Under the pieces are notes generated by a model. That model had not been told where the DNA came from. It was given only the letters and a program-made list of their open reading frames with translations, and searched no databases. Source: Haemonchus contortus (lineage: Eukaryota > Nematoda > Chromadorea > Rhabditida > Trichostrongylidae). Taken from it: 64,000 bases of DNA. Positions 37,769 to 49,700 of the stretch are shown piece by piece. The stretch's first letter is position 1. The number at the start of each line of letters is the position of its first letter. The position numbers and the translations under genes are program-made. The stretch covers positions 8,972,491 through 9,036,490 of the forward strand of contig LS997566.1 in NCBI GenBank assembly GCA_000469685.2, read 5' to 3'.

Positions 37769-40700
37769 TCAGTTGTTAGTTATTAAACTTGCTGATCTAG
37801 GACTTCTTCCATCGGTCTCATCTTCGAAGGTAAAATGATAAGGTGTGTTGATGTAGAAATTGTAGTAAAGAGTTACAACAGCCACGAAATAAATAGGCAA
37901 TGCAATTCGTGCGAAGCGGTCCACAGCACTAATCGAATTCTGGGCAAGACCGAACGGATCAGTTTTATGTGCCTGTAAAGAAAAGTTTAAGAAAGATTTG
38001 TGGATTTTGACCGACTTGGCTTCGGCTCTGTGACTATGACTTCTAAGATATCATATCCTCACATCGGTGGCGGTACCTCACCTCGGTAATACTTTTAAAC
38101 ATCAATGTAGTAAGTTATGCCTTCCGTCCTTCGGGGTCCGTCATTGTACCGTCTTTGAGTATAAACACCCACACTAGGACATACGCTGGGAATGGCAACT
38201 CACCGTGTTGACCACATACGCATTCAAACATCTTTACGATTCCGAATGAGAGTCTAATGCGGCGGCGCGTCCAAAAAAGGACTGTTCCAGTTCAAAAAGG
38301 GATGCCAAATAGCTTTCAGAGTTTTATCCTTCAGTTGCTCAGAATGGGTGCTTTCATAGTTTGAACGAACGAGCCGGCCCGGGGACTATACCGACCAAGA
38401 TTCAATTGTAAACGAGGGACAAACGCCGCCCTCAGTTGCTCGCGGGCCGGGCGGTGGACTATGAAAGCAGCGAGTGGAATCCATCCACGCGCATTGTGAA
38501 AAGATTTTGAGATCTTCTTGGAGCTTCTAGCATCTCATTCACAGCTTTTGTCGGGATGAGTCCTTTCTTACGCCTCTCTATTTCCTATTGGAATGCGATA
38601 CCTATATTCTAAACTATTTCAGTGGCCTTTACATTTTCAGAGCACCTGTTAACGGTGTCTGATTCGTCTGGTGGTACAGTATTCCCGTCCATCAACACTA
38701 CTACCCCTTGTTCCCACGGACTCCACTCCCACCACCTCTCCTCCTCCCCAACCCCTCGTTGCCCCCTCTGCGATCCATTGCTTGTTAATATATCTTCTAC
38801 TGATTTCTGATGCTTAATTGAATAGAATTCTCTCCAGAAGCTACAAGAAAACTATCTTACATTATTTATCATCCAGTAGTACAGACGCCAGCCAACATTG
38901 TCCCTGAAAAAAGATTTTAGTTCTGGGCAGTAAGAAGAGAACGGTAGAAATGTGAAGTTCAATCAGGAGAAGGGTTAGTTCGGCAAACAAAGTGGCTCAC
39001 TGATGAAATTGCTCCATTGCTTGCTCGTCTGCTTTACTTTGAGAAGACGTGCTGTGCTTTTTTGTGAGTGGCCGTTTTTTGATAGATAAACTGGATTGTC
39101 GATTGTACATCGAATGTCTTCCTCCATCTCGTCGACTCTAAACTAGTCAGTAAAGTAGTAAAGGTCTAATCAAGGGCTAATGGTAGGGACGTCAAAATGT
39201 TCCCCTTTACGCCCAAGTTCGAAAAGAGGTTTCCACTGAGAGTTTATGGTGATTGCTGAGAACACTGCCGCCTGCTAAAAGTGTTCGAGTACAAATCCCA
39301 TCACCCCTACTGCTGAACTCTTTTCTGCTTATCGTATTGGAGATTTAGAATTATCAGTTCCGGAAACTGATGGGATGCACATCGTTTCAAACATTAAGCT
39401 CGAGCTTATTACTGAACCATTTTCTATCAAGTAGTTATTGCGTGGTTTGGAGGGTTTCCACCCCTTTCACAGCTGGCGATGTTCATTCCAGTACTTCGAT
39501 TGGCATGATTCAGATACTTCTCCTTATGCGATTTACCAAAATCGCTGATTCCGAACGGAAGCTCTATTTTTTGTGAGATTCATGTTAGCTCGGTTGCATT
39601 GGTTGCCGTTTACTACTAGACTTTCTCGCCTTCTGCGTGAAAATAGAAGTTTCAATCAATACGTAATCAAATCACACGGGTTGAAATTCCCACTTTCGAA
39701 TGCTTTATTTCCGAAAAGATCAAGTTTCGTTGGATTTTGCAATTATATAAGATATTGATTGCATTGAAAGGATGAACTCACGAAGTTTGTAGTTTTCCCG
39801 TTCACTCGGAGTTTTTCGTGCATACGTCGACTGGTGCTGTACAAAAATCGAGCTCATTTCCGCACAAAGCTTTTTACAAGTAAGAAATCAAAGAAGAAAA
39901 TTGAAAAGTTGGCCCACATCACTGAGATGCTTCCCTTCATGTATAAGGAGCTACCCCAACTGTTCGAATAAACCTTTAGAAAATTTTTGCTTCGAAGTTT
40001 GAAAATGAAAGTCGAAGTTCGAGTAGTCGGAGTCTACGTTCCCCTCCAGCCTTTCATTCCACCATTTTGCTACTTTCACAGCGCCGAACCTTGCTCAGGG
40101 GTTCCTATGTACAGTATGATTGAAACGAGATCTCTGATCGCAGGTGGAACTCAATGATCTGCCTAAATGTTGGTTCGTTCTCAATGAGTGCCAAGGAATC
40201 TTAGATGTCAAGCAAGCGCAAAGGCATGGCTGCCTTCGATGCCGCGCGGCTTCCCAACATCTTTCCACGGCAAATGAAGGGCGATGGCTTACACACTGTA
40301 GAAGCGCCGGCTTCAGCACAAAAGGCTTACCTTAGGACTGCCGTCTTGGGTATCCTTCGAATAATTCGTCTCATCTTCTCCCTCTCTAAGGCTTGAATTT
40401 CAGGATCTCCAGTGTTGAATTTGGTAAAGTAGTGCACCACAGTGAATTCCACCATACAAATCAATAATGTCGTATAACAGATCCATATGTATATGTCCAA
40501 CGCTGTTGGAAAATTTACCTGAACATGTCGAGAGATAAGTAATATTATGATTGCTGTGCCTGTGGTCCTATTTCGCAGGTGGGAGCGAGAGTGGCCTCAA
40601 GCTCGAGGTTGGGGGGGGGGGGGGATGGGGGGCGCGCGATTCCGAGATTAGGAATTCAACTTCATAGGTCAACAATCACTTGTCAAACGTTCAAGATAAG

Positions 40701-43700
40701 CATATCTTCAAATTTTTCGATCATAGAAATCCAAGAATCCTTCTGCCAACGTGCATAGATGATCATTTTTTTACTCATGTTTTACAAGTTCTTATTTCTC
40801 CCATTATGATGGTAGGTATGATGTCATAGCGCTTTTCAACCGATGACCTCATTATATTGACGCGTGAATCGCACCCTACCCAGATCCGCTAGATACCCTA
40901 GATCATTATTAATTTGTTCGGTCCACTTCTACCAACCGCACTACTTTACCCCTCCCGGGTCCGCCCACTAAATGTACGCGAGATCTAAAAAAAGGCTGCG
41001 ATTTTGCTTATAATATCTATAATGACTTTAATCGCAAAGGCAGAGTAGTTGTAAACATGCCAAACATACATTCATCTGATCAACCACGCGCTACGAAATA
41101 ACGGCGGCTCACCTACCGCTATGTTGCAAGACATAGCAGAGTTCCAGTTAGAAAAGGGCAGCCTTTGGGGACAGCTAGGAGACATCAACTGCCGGACGAG
41201 TAGTCCAACAACTGTGTCCTCCTATGAATTACTCCAGAACCGACAAAATTGCTCACGAAATCCTACATAATGAAAGGACAGAACTGCATAAATATACATG
41301 TTTCGAGTAACACCTATCATATGCCGCAGCTATTATTTGTTCGTTAGGCTTGGAAATCGAGCTGCACGGACAATCATAGTCTGTTTGCAAACATAAGCGA
41401 GAAAGAAATAAAGATGGCAGTAAACGATCAAATACTGAAATGGAATGTCCGAGTAATCGGTCACCTGAGCATGTAGACACGCTTTATACAATGAGCAAGA
41501 TCCTGCTTCTTAATCAGAAAGCTTCGTACCTTCGAAAAGTAATTATCGCGCTACGAACTCTCCTTGCTATGGCTGTTGGCTCAGAATTAGCTGGGCATCA
41601 GTTCTGTGAATTCACTGGAAACCTCACCAGTCCTTGACAAATTGGTTCAGATATTCGTAGTGCAATCAAATGATCGAACGCCAGTGCGTACAGCAACATT
41701 ATGTCAGCTGATTATCTATGAATAAATCGTAGCGAAACGTGGGCTCCTGTATCGTTGCCGTTGCCGCACTTTCGTGGGTTCCAACATGGCCTCTGACAAA
41801 TTGAGAGCTTTAGCCATGCTACTCGTTCATGTAACGGCCGCTACAAATTTTCCAGAGCAGACGGAAGCAACAGAAAGACGATTCTCGGAATCAAGGTGTA
41901 ACTTGCGTATCTTATTCAACCAGTCATTTTTCCGAGAAATTCCGTGAAAACCCAGTGATTAAGCGATCACCAAATTTTCTTACCCATCCACTTCCCTAAC
42001 GTTTGGTTTCTAATATAATTCTTCGGACACTTTTTCTTACAATCACTGTATGAGTGCATTGTATGCTCAAGATATTCGTTCGAATGGTTTACTCCCTGCA
42101 ACGGCTCGTATTCGCTATTATCACTGCTCTCTAATAACCTCGGGAAAGTCAGCGTTTAGTTTGGACTGGGCGTCGCTATATAATTTTATTGTAAAGGAAA
42201 CGTAGTAGTCTCAATGGTGAATGGCAAGTTCAACCCTAAGATAGTCCAACTTTTTCTTTGAAGTCAACTACATGAACTGCATAAGATGAAGCAATCTCCA
42301 AAGTTACTTGCTCATCGACTCTCCTAAACTTTTTTCATGTTGAATACGTGCAGAGTCAACTGATAGAGTTAGTGAAAAGGTGCAGCCCTTACGAAGAGCC
42401 TGTAGTAGTTGAAGCACGACATGAACAACAAACATTCAAAAAAATGTTTTTTCTATTTCACGAGGTTTATTGCCAAAGTATTCAAGGTGCAATACAGAGG
42501 GCCTCATCTTTGCTACAAACGCAACCAGCGCATTGGCAGTCTTCGTTAGTCGTGCACGGATCTCCTATGTCATAAATCGTGTGAGAGAGCTTGAGTCCTC
42601 TGAAATTCCGACATCTGTGTCGATTTGCCACCGAATATAATCTAATATAATGAGCTCATTCTTACCCGGGATTGTATTCGCATGCTACTGCTGTCCACGC
42701 ATTCCAACAAGATATGACTGCACAACCAATTTTGTTGCTCGTTTGCCAGGCCAGCTGGAACGATATTAAAAACAACCTCGCATTCATCTGCTAACTGTGC
42801 TAAAAGCCCACTTGGCTATATTCAGTTGTGCCTCGCGTGAAAAATTCGTTAGTGAAAACATTGTCCTGAGGAACGCCAATATTATAAAGTTCGCTGAACC
42901 ACGCGTCGACCCCCTGAAATGAGGTTGATCATGCCCATTTCTGAAGATGCAACAGTGCTCCTTACTCTAACCTCTGCTGCAGCCTTCGTCTTGTTAGGGG
43001 TGAATGATAACGAATGCATGTTAGTCCCCCAGCGATTTTTCTGTGCAACAGAGTTGTATCCAAACATACAACTGCCCGCCCATTCCACCACGTTGGCTTC
43101 AACGTCGCAGTCGTAGCTCTACAAAAGTTTTCTTTCGTTCAAAAAAATGTAACAATATATTTCTTCATTATGAAAAAAATTTCCTGCAAAATCTCCCAGA
43201 ACATCAGAGTCTATTGTCCCTTATGCGGTAAAAATCGAAATAAGTCACATTTGAGTTGTACCATTTTCATCATTCTAGCGGCTTTCGGAGCGAATCCTCC
43301 AAGTTTGTTCATGGCTCGCCCGCTAGCTATGAGTGATCTTAATAATTTCTTGTTTATATTCCAATCTCATAGTTTGTTCTCCTCGTGGAACTTACCGATA
43401 GTTATTGTGTCTGTTGAGGAACATCTCCCTAACCTCATCTGTCATGCCATTATTAAGTCCTGGGCACGACACAGCTGAAAAAGGCGGTTTCTCGCTGACT
43501 AAAAACTCAAAACTAGTTCTCTTTGTGAACGAACTTGACTTGATATCCGGTGACTCTCCAACGTACAGTGGCTTCGTTGTAGTCGTAGTTGGTGTCGTTG
43601 TAGTGGTAGTTGGCTTTTTCGTTGTTGTCGTAGTGGTCGTTGTAGTGGGCACCGTATGAAGGGGAACGTATCCTGGAGGAATGCAGAGGGCCTCATCTCT

Positions 43701-46700
43701 GCTACAAACGCAGCCTTTGCATTGACAGTCTTCATCAGTTGTGCACGGATCTCCTATTTCATAGGGCGCGTAGCCTGGCCAGTTCCCACTGTAATTTTTT
43801 TGAAATTGCATGATGAGAGAAATTGCTATTGCTGTAGTATTCACCTACCCAGGGTTGTATTCGCATCCCACAAATGTCATGCCTGGGCACCACACAACTG
43901 CGCAACCAATTTTGTCACTCTCCTGCCAAACCACCTGCAATGAACGTACTTCCAAGATAAATCGGGCTACTGTGCAGCTATCAATTCCATTGCCACCTCA
44001 GAGAAGTGCCCAGCCATTCTCCATGCCTCTTCGGAGAAAATATAGTTCTTTGGGAACCCATGCGTCCATACCTCACTAATCCACCCAGCAACGGCCTGAA
44101 ATTTGATGACAATTTTCGAGGAACACACTCTTGAGCATATGAATCTAACCGATTCTGCAGCATGGGTCTTGCTCATATTACGTGCGCCAGTCGCCCAAAG
44201 GTTCTGTCCCCAATAGTTCCTATCTGCTTCCGGGTTGTGTTTAACTATGCACTTCTTTGCATACTCCATCATATTTTTCTCAACTTCGCAATCGTAGCCC
44301 TATAACGACTCAATGAATCTATGTTATTCCAATGTCTCATTTGAATAGACATGAGGCAAGCTTTCCTTCAAAGAAGGAAGGCTACAGTTCTTACCACTTT
44401 CTTCATTCGAGCTGCTTTCGGAACGTACCCTCCAAGTTTATTCTTGAGCAGTCCTCTGGCAGCGAGCGATCTGAAGAAATTCTTTCACCGGGCCGGTAAC
44501 GCGAAATCATAGATGCTTTGCATGAGTAATGCCAACCGATAATGATTGTGTTGATAGACGAAAACAGCCCTAACTTCGTCTGTCATGCCATTGTCAGGGG
44601 GACAGTACGTAGCTAAATATATATTTTGTTAAGCCCTAGCTAGAAAGGAAACGATGCTGAAACATTGGCAGGAACGCACCAGTCACCCACGACGGCGTCA
44701 GAAGCCCCTAAATGCGTTAACTCGAACTATTTTTCATTTCATTTTTCATTTTTTCAAGTGATTAGCTAAAAACATCGACTTACCAAGCAGACAGTTGCGA
44801 GAAGTATTAGCATACCTCACGGTGAATGTGAATATCTGCAGATTACTAGTGGGGGTTTATATAGCTGTTCCAATAGCCTCCTTCATAAATTTCATGGAGG
44901 GCTTGCAGCTGATATAACTTTTACTTTCGAGTAATCCAAAATTCATTTCCATTGTTCTTGTGTTTATTTTTATTCCCCTCTATTGATGAAATAATGGAAG
45001 GACAAATCAATGTTTCCCGAGGCCGCCCAAATCTGTAGTTCAGTGTTCTGCTTTCAATCACCCGTGCTAGTTTTTGAATATCAACGCGAAGGGAAGCTTC
45101 CTGCTAGTATGGACAACGACGAGGGGCTCCCTTTCCCCTCTCTCTGATCTGGCAATCAGTACGACCCCTTTGTCCCAATCACAATGGAAATGAAATTTGA
45201 ATAGTTCGAAAATTAAGTCATACCAGCTGCGACCTACCATGAAACTTATGAAAAAGGGTATTGAAACAGCTATATAAAGCCCCACTAATAATCTGCAGGT
45301 ATTCACATTCATCGTGAGGTATGCTAATACTTCTCGCAACTGTCTGCTTGGTAAGTCGTAACGTTTTTAGCTAATTACTTGCGATGAAAAATAGTTCGAG
45401 TTAACGCATTTAGGAGCTTCTGACGCCGTCGTGGGTGACTGGTGCGTTCCTGCCAATGTTTCAGCATCGTTTCCTTTCTCGCCAAGGCTTAACAAAATAT
45501 ATATTTAGCTACGTACTGTCCCCCTGACAATGGCATGACAGACGAAGTTAGGGCTGTTTTCGTCTATCAACACAATCATTATCGGTTGGCATTACTCATG
45601 CAAAGCATCTATGATTTCGCGTTACCGGCCCGGTGAAAGAATTTCTTCAGATCGCTCGCTGCCAGAGGACTGCTCAAGAATAAACTTGGAGGGTACGTTC
45701 CGAAAGCAGCTCGAATGAAGAAAGTGGTAAGAACTGTAGCCTTCCTTCTTTGAAGGAAAGCTTGCCTCATGTCTATTCAAATGAGACATTGGAATAACAT
45801 AGATTCATTGAGTCGTTATAGGGCTACGATTGCGAAGTTGAGAAAAATATGATGGAGTATGCAAAGAAGTGCATAGTTAAACACAACCCGGAAGCAGATA
45901 GGAACTATTGGGGACAGAACCTTTGGGCGACTGGCGCACGTAATATGAGCAAGACCCATGCTGCAGAATCGGTTAGATTCATATGCTCAAGAGTGTGTTC
46001 CTCAAAAATTGTCATCAAATTTCAGGCCGTTGCTGGGTGGATTAGTGAGGTATGGACGCATGGGTTCCCAAAGAACTATATTTTCTCCGAAGAGGCATGG
46101 AGAATGGCTGGGCACTTCTCTGAGGTGGCAATGGAATTGATAGCTGCACAGTAGCCCGATTTATCTTGGAAGTACGTTCACTGCAGGTGGTTTGGCAGGA
46201 GAGTGACAAAATTGGTTGCGCAGTTGTGTGGTGCCCAGGCATGACATTTGTGGGATGCGAATACAACCCTGGGTAGGTGAATACTACAGCAATAGCAATT
46301 TCTCTCATCATGCAATTTCAAAAAAATTACAGTGGGAACTGGCCAGGCTACGCGCCCTATGAAATAGGAGATCCGTGCACAACTGATGAAGACTGTCAAT
46401 GCAAAGGCTGCGTTTGTAGCAGAGATGAGGCCCTCTGCATTCCTCCAGGATACGTTCCCCTTCATACGGTGCCCACTACAACGACCACTACGACAACAAC
46501 GAAAAAGCCAACTACCACTACAACGACACCAACTACGACTACAACGAAGCCACTGTACGTTGGAGAGTCACCGGATATCAAGTCAAGTTCGTTCACAAAG
46601 AGAACTAGTTTTGAGTTTTTAGTCAGCGAGAAACCGCCTTTTTCAGCTGTGTCGTGCCCAGGACTTAATAATGGCATGACAGATGAGGTTAGGGAGATGT

Positions 46701-49700
46701 TCCTCAACAGACACAATAACTATCGGTAAGTTCCACGAGGAGAACAAACTATGAGATTGGAATATAAACAAGAAATTATTAAGATCACTCATAGCTAGCG
46801 GGCGAGCCATGAACAAACTTGGAGGATTCGCTCCGAAAGCCGCTAGAATGATGAAAATGGTACAACTCAAATGTGACTTATTTCGATTTTTACCGCATAA
46901 GGGACAATAGACTCTGATGTTCTGGGAGATTTTGCAGGAAATTTTTTTCATAATGAAGAAATATATTGTTACATTTTTTTGAACGAAAGGAAACTTTTGT
47001 AGAGCTACGACTGCGACGTTGAAGCCAACGTGGTGGAATGGGCGGGCAGTTGTATGTTTGGATACAACTCTGTTGCACAGAAAAATCGCTGGGGGACTAA
47101 CATGCATTCGTTATCATTCACCCCTAACAAGACGAAGGCTGCAGCAGAGGTTAGAGTAAGGAGCACTGTTGCATCTTCAGAAATGGGCATGATCAACCTC
47201 ATTTCAGGGGGTCGACGCGTGGTTCAGCGAACTTTATAATATTGGCGTTCCTCAGGACAATGTTTTCACTAACGAATTTTTCACGCGAGGCACAACTGAA
47301 TATAGCCAAGTGGGCTTTTAGCACAGTTAGCAGATGAATGCGAGGTTGTTTTTAATATCGTTCCAGCTGGCCTGGCAAACGAGCAACAAAATTGGTTGTG
47401 CAGTCATATCTTGTTGGAATGCGTGGACAGCAGTAGCATGCGAATACAATCCCGGGTAAGAATGAGCTCATTATATTAGATTATATTCGGTGGCAAATCG
47501 ACACAGATGTCGGAATTTCAGAGGACTCAAGCTCTCTCACACGATTTATGACATAGGAGATCCGTGCACGACTAACGAAGACTGCCAATGCGCTGGTTGC
47601 GTTTGTAGCAAAGATGAGGCCCTCTGTATTGCACCTTGAATACTTTGGCAATAAACCTCGTGAAATAGAAAAAACATTTTTTTGAATGTTTGTTGTTCAT
47701 GTCGTGCTTCAACTACTACAGGCTCTTCGTAAGGGCTGCACCTTTTCACTAACTCTATCAGTTGACTCTGCACGTATTCAACATGAAAAAAGTTTAGGAG
47801 AGTCGATGAGCAAGTAACTTTGGAGATTGCTTCATCTTATGCAGTTCATGTAGTTGACTTCAAAGAAAAAGTTGGACTATCTTAGGGTTGAACTTGCCAT
47901 TCACCATTGAGACTACTACGTTTCCTTTACAATAAAATTATATAGCGACGCCCAGTCCAAACTAAACGCTGACTTTCCCGAGGTTATTAGAGAGCAGTGA
48001 TAATAGCGAATACGAGCCGTTGCAGGGAGTAAACCATTCGAACGAATATCTTGAGCATACAATGCACTCATACAGTGATTGTAAGAAAAAGTGTCCGAAG
48101 AATTATATTAGAAACCAAACGTTAGGGAAGTGGATGGGTAAGAAAATTTGGTGATCGCTTAATCACTGGGTTTTCACGGAATTTCTCGGAAAAATGACTG
48201 GTTGAATAAGATACGCAAGTTACACCTTGATTCCGAGAATCGTCTTTCTGTTGCTTCCGTCTGCTCTGGAAAATTTGTAGCGGCCGTTACATGAACGAGT
48301 AGCATGGCTAAAGCTCTCAATTTGTCAGAGGCCATGTTGGAACCCACGAAAGTGCGGCAACGGCAACGATACAGGAGCCCACGTTTCGCTACGATTTATT
48401 CATAGATAATCAGCTGACATAATGTTGCTGTACGCACTGGCGTTCGATCATTTGATTGCACTACGAATATCTGAACCAATTTGTCAAGGACTGGTGAGGT
48501 TTCCAGTGAATTCACAGAACTGATGCCCAGCTAATTCTGAGCCAACAGCCATAGCAAGGAGAGTTCGTAGCGCGATAATTACTTTTCGAAGGTACGAAGC
48601 TTTCTGATTAAGAAGCAGGATCTTGCTCATTGTATAAAGCGTGTCTACATGCTCAGGTGACCGATTACTCGGACATTCCATTTCAGTATTTGATCGTTTA
48701 CTGCCATCTTTATTTCTTTCTCGCTTATGTTTGCAAACAGACTATGATTGTCCGTGCAGCTCGATTTCTAAGCCTAACGAATAAATAATAGCTGCGGAAT
48801 ATGATCGGTATTACTCGAAACACATATGTATACTTATGCAGTTCTGTCCTTTCATTATGTAGGATTCCGTGAGCAATTTTGTCGGTTCTGGAGTAATTCA
48901 TAGGAGGACACAGTTGTTGAGTACTCATCCGGCAGTTGATGTCTCCTAGCTGTCCCCAAAGGCTGCCCTTTTCTAACTGGAACTCTGCTATGTCTTTCAA
49001 CATAGAGGTAGGTGAGCCGCTGATATTCAGTAGCGCGTTGTTGATCAGATGAATGTATGTTTGGCATGTTTACAACTACCTTGCCTTTGCGATTGAAGTC
49101 ATTATAGATATTGTAAGCGAAATCGCAGCCTTTTTTTAGATCTCGCGTACGTTTAGTGGGCGGACCCGGGAGGGGTAAAGTAGTGCGGTTGGTAGAAGTG
49201 GACCGAACAAATTAATAATGGAGTGGTTATCTGTGCTTGCGTTCCTACTCGATAGCCGCGTAGTGTATCTCCTTAAAGGCAGAGCTCACGATAAAAATGG
49301 TTTCTAAGATTCTCCTTATACCATAACTGTCGTTCTAAAGTCGAAAAATATCATGGATAGAGCACAATGAGAGACCAGAGATTGCATCGCGCGAATGCCA
49401 CATACCTCCATTACATGGCATTCCCGTCTCGGTGATCTCGTCCAACCTCCGCTTCCACTCTTGAAAAGCATTGAAGATGACGGATTTTCTCGCCTTCTTC
49501 GCCGTCGATGTACTCCTCTACCTCGGGAGGCGTCCGACTCACGCGTGACCCCATTAGAGCTCTTCGCGCTCGCAGCATCGCTTCAGTACCCTTCTATTGA
49601 GATGGACCAAATAAGATTCGCAGTAGTCCATGGCTTCACCATGAGTTAGAGTAAATCTTTTACTGTGGTAACGAAGCCCCTTCGAGATTAAGAATTGACT

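Larger units (their letters stand above)
40904..49220. repeat. Large palindrome (about 4.1-kb inverted arms) carrying the two ASP genes
   Basis: The sequence from about 40904 inward matches the reverse complement of the sequence from 49220 inward, with a symmetry centre near 45060. The outer boundaries are sharp: inside lies AATTTGTTCGGTCCACTTC-type sequence on both sides, outside nothing aligns. Arms are nearly identical between about 41360 and 44660 (and its mirror), but show many substitutions and small indels in the outermost 450 bp and in the central 600 bp that hold the promoters. The central spacer, about 44960-45180, aligns poorly. The whole palindrome sits in intron 10 of the Cys-loop receptor gene. 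Confidence 0.9.

Noticed and set aside
43405..43659. Valine-rich plus-strand frame, and its mirror at 46462-46716
   Set aside because: It is the antisense of the Thr-rich linker between the two CAP domains of the ASP genes (ACN codons read backwards give GTN, valine).
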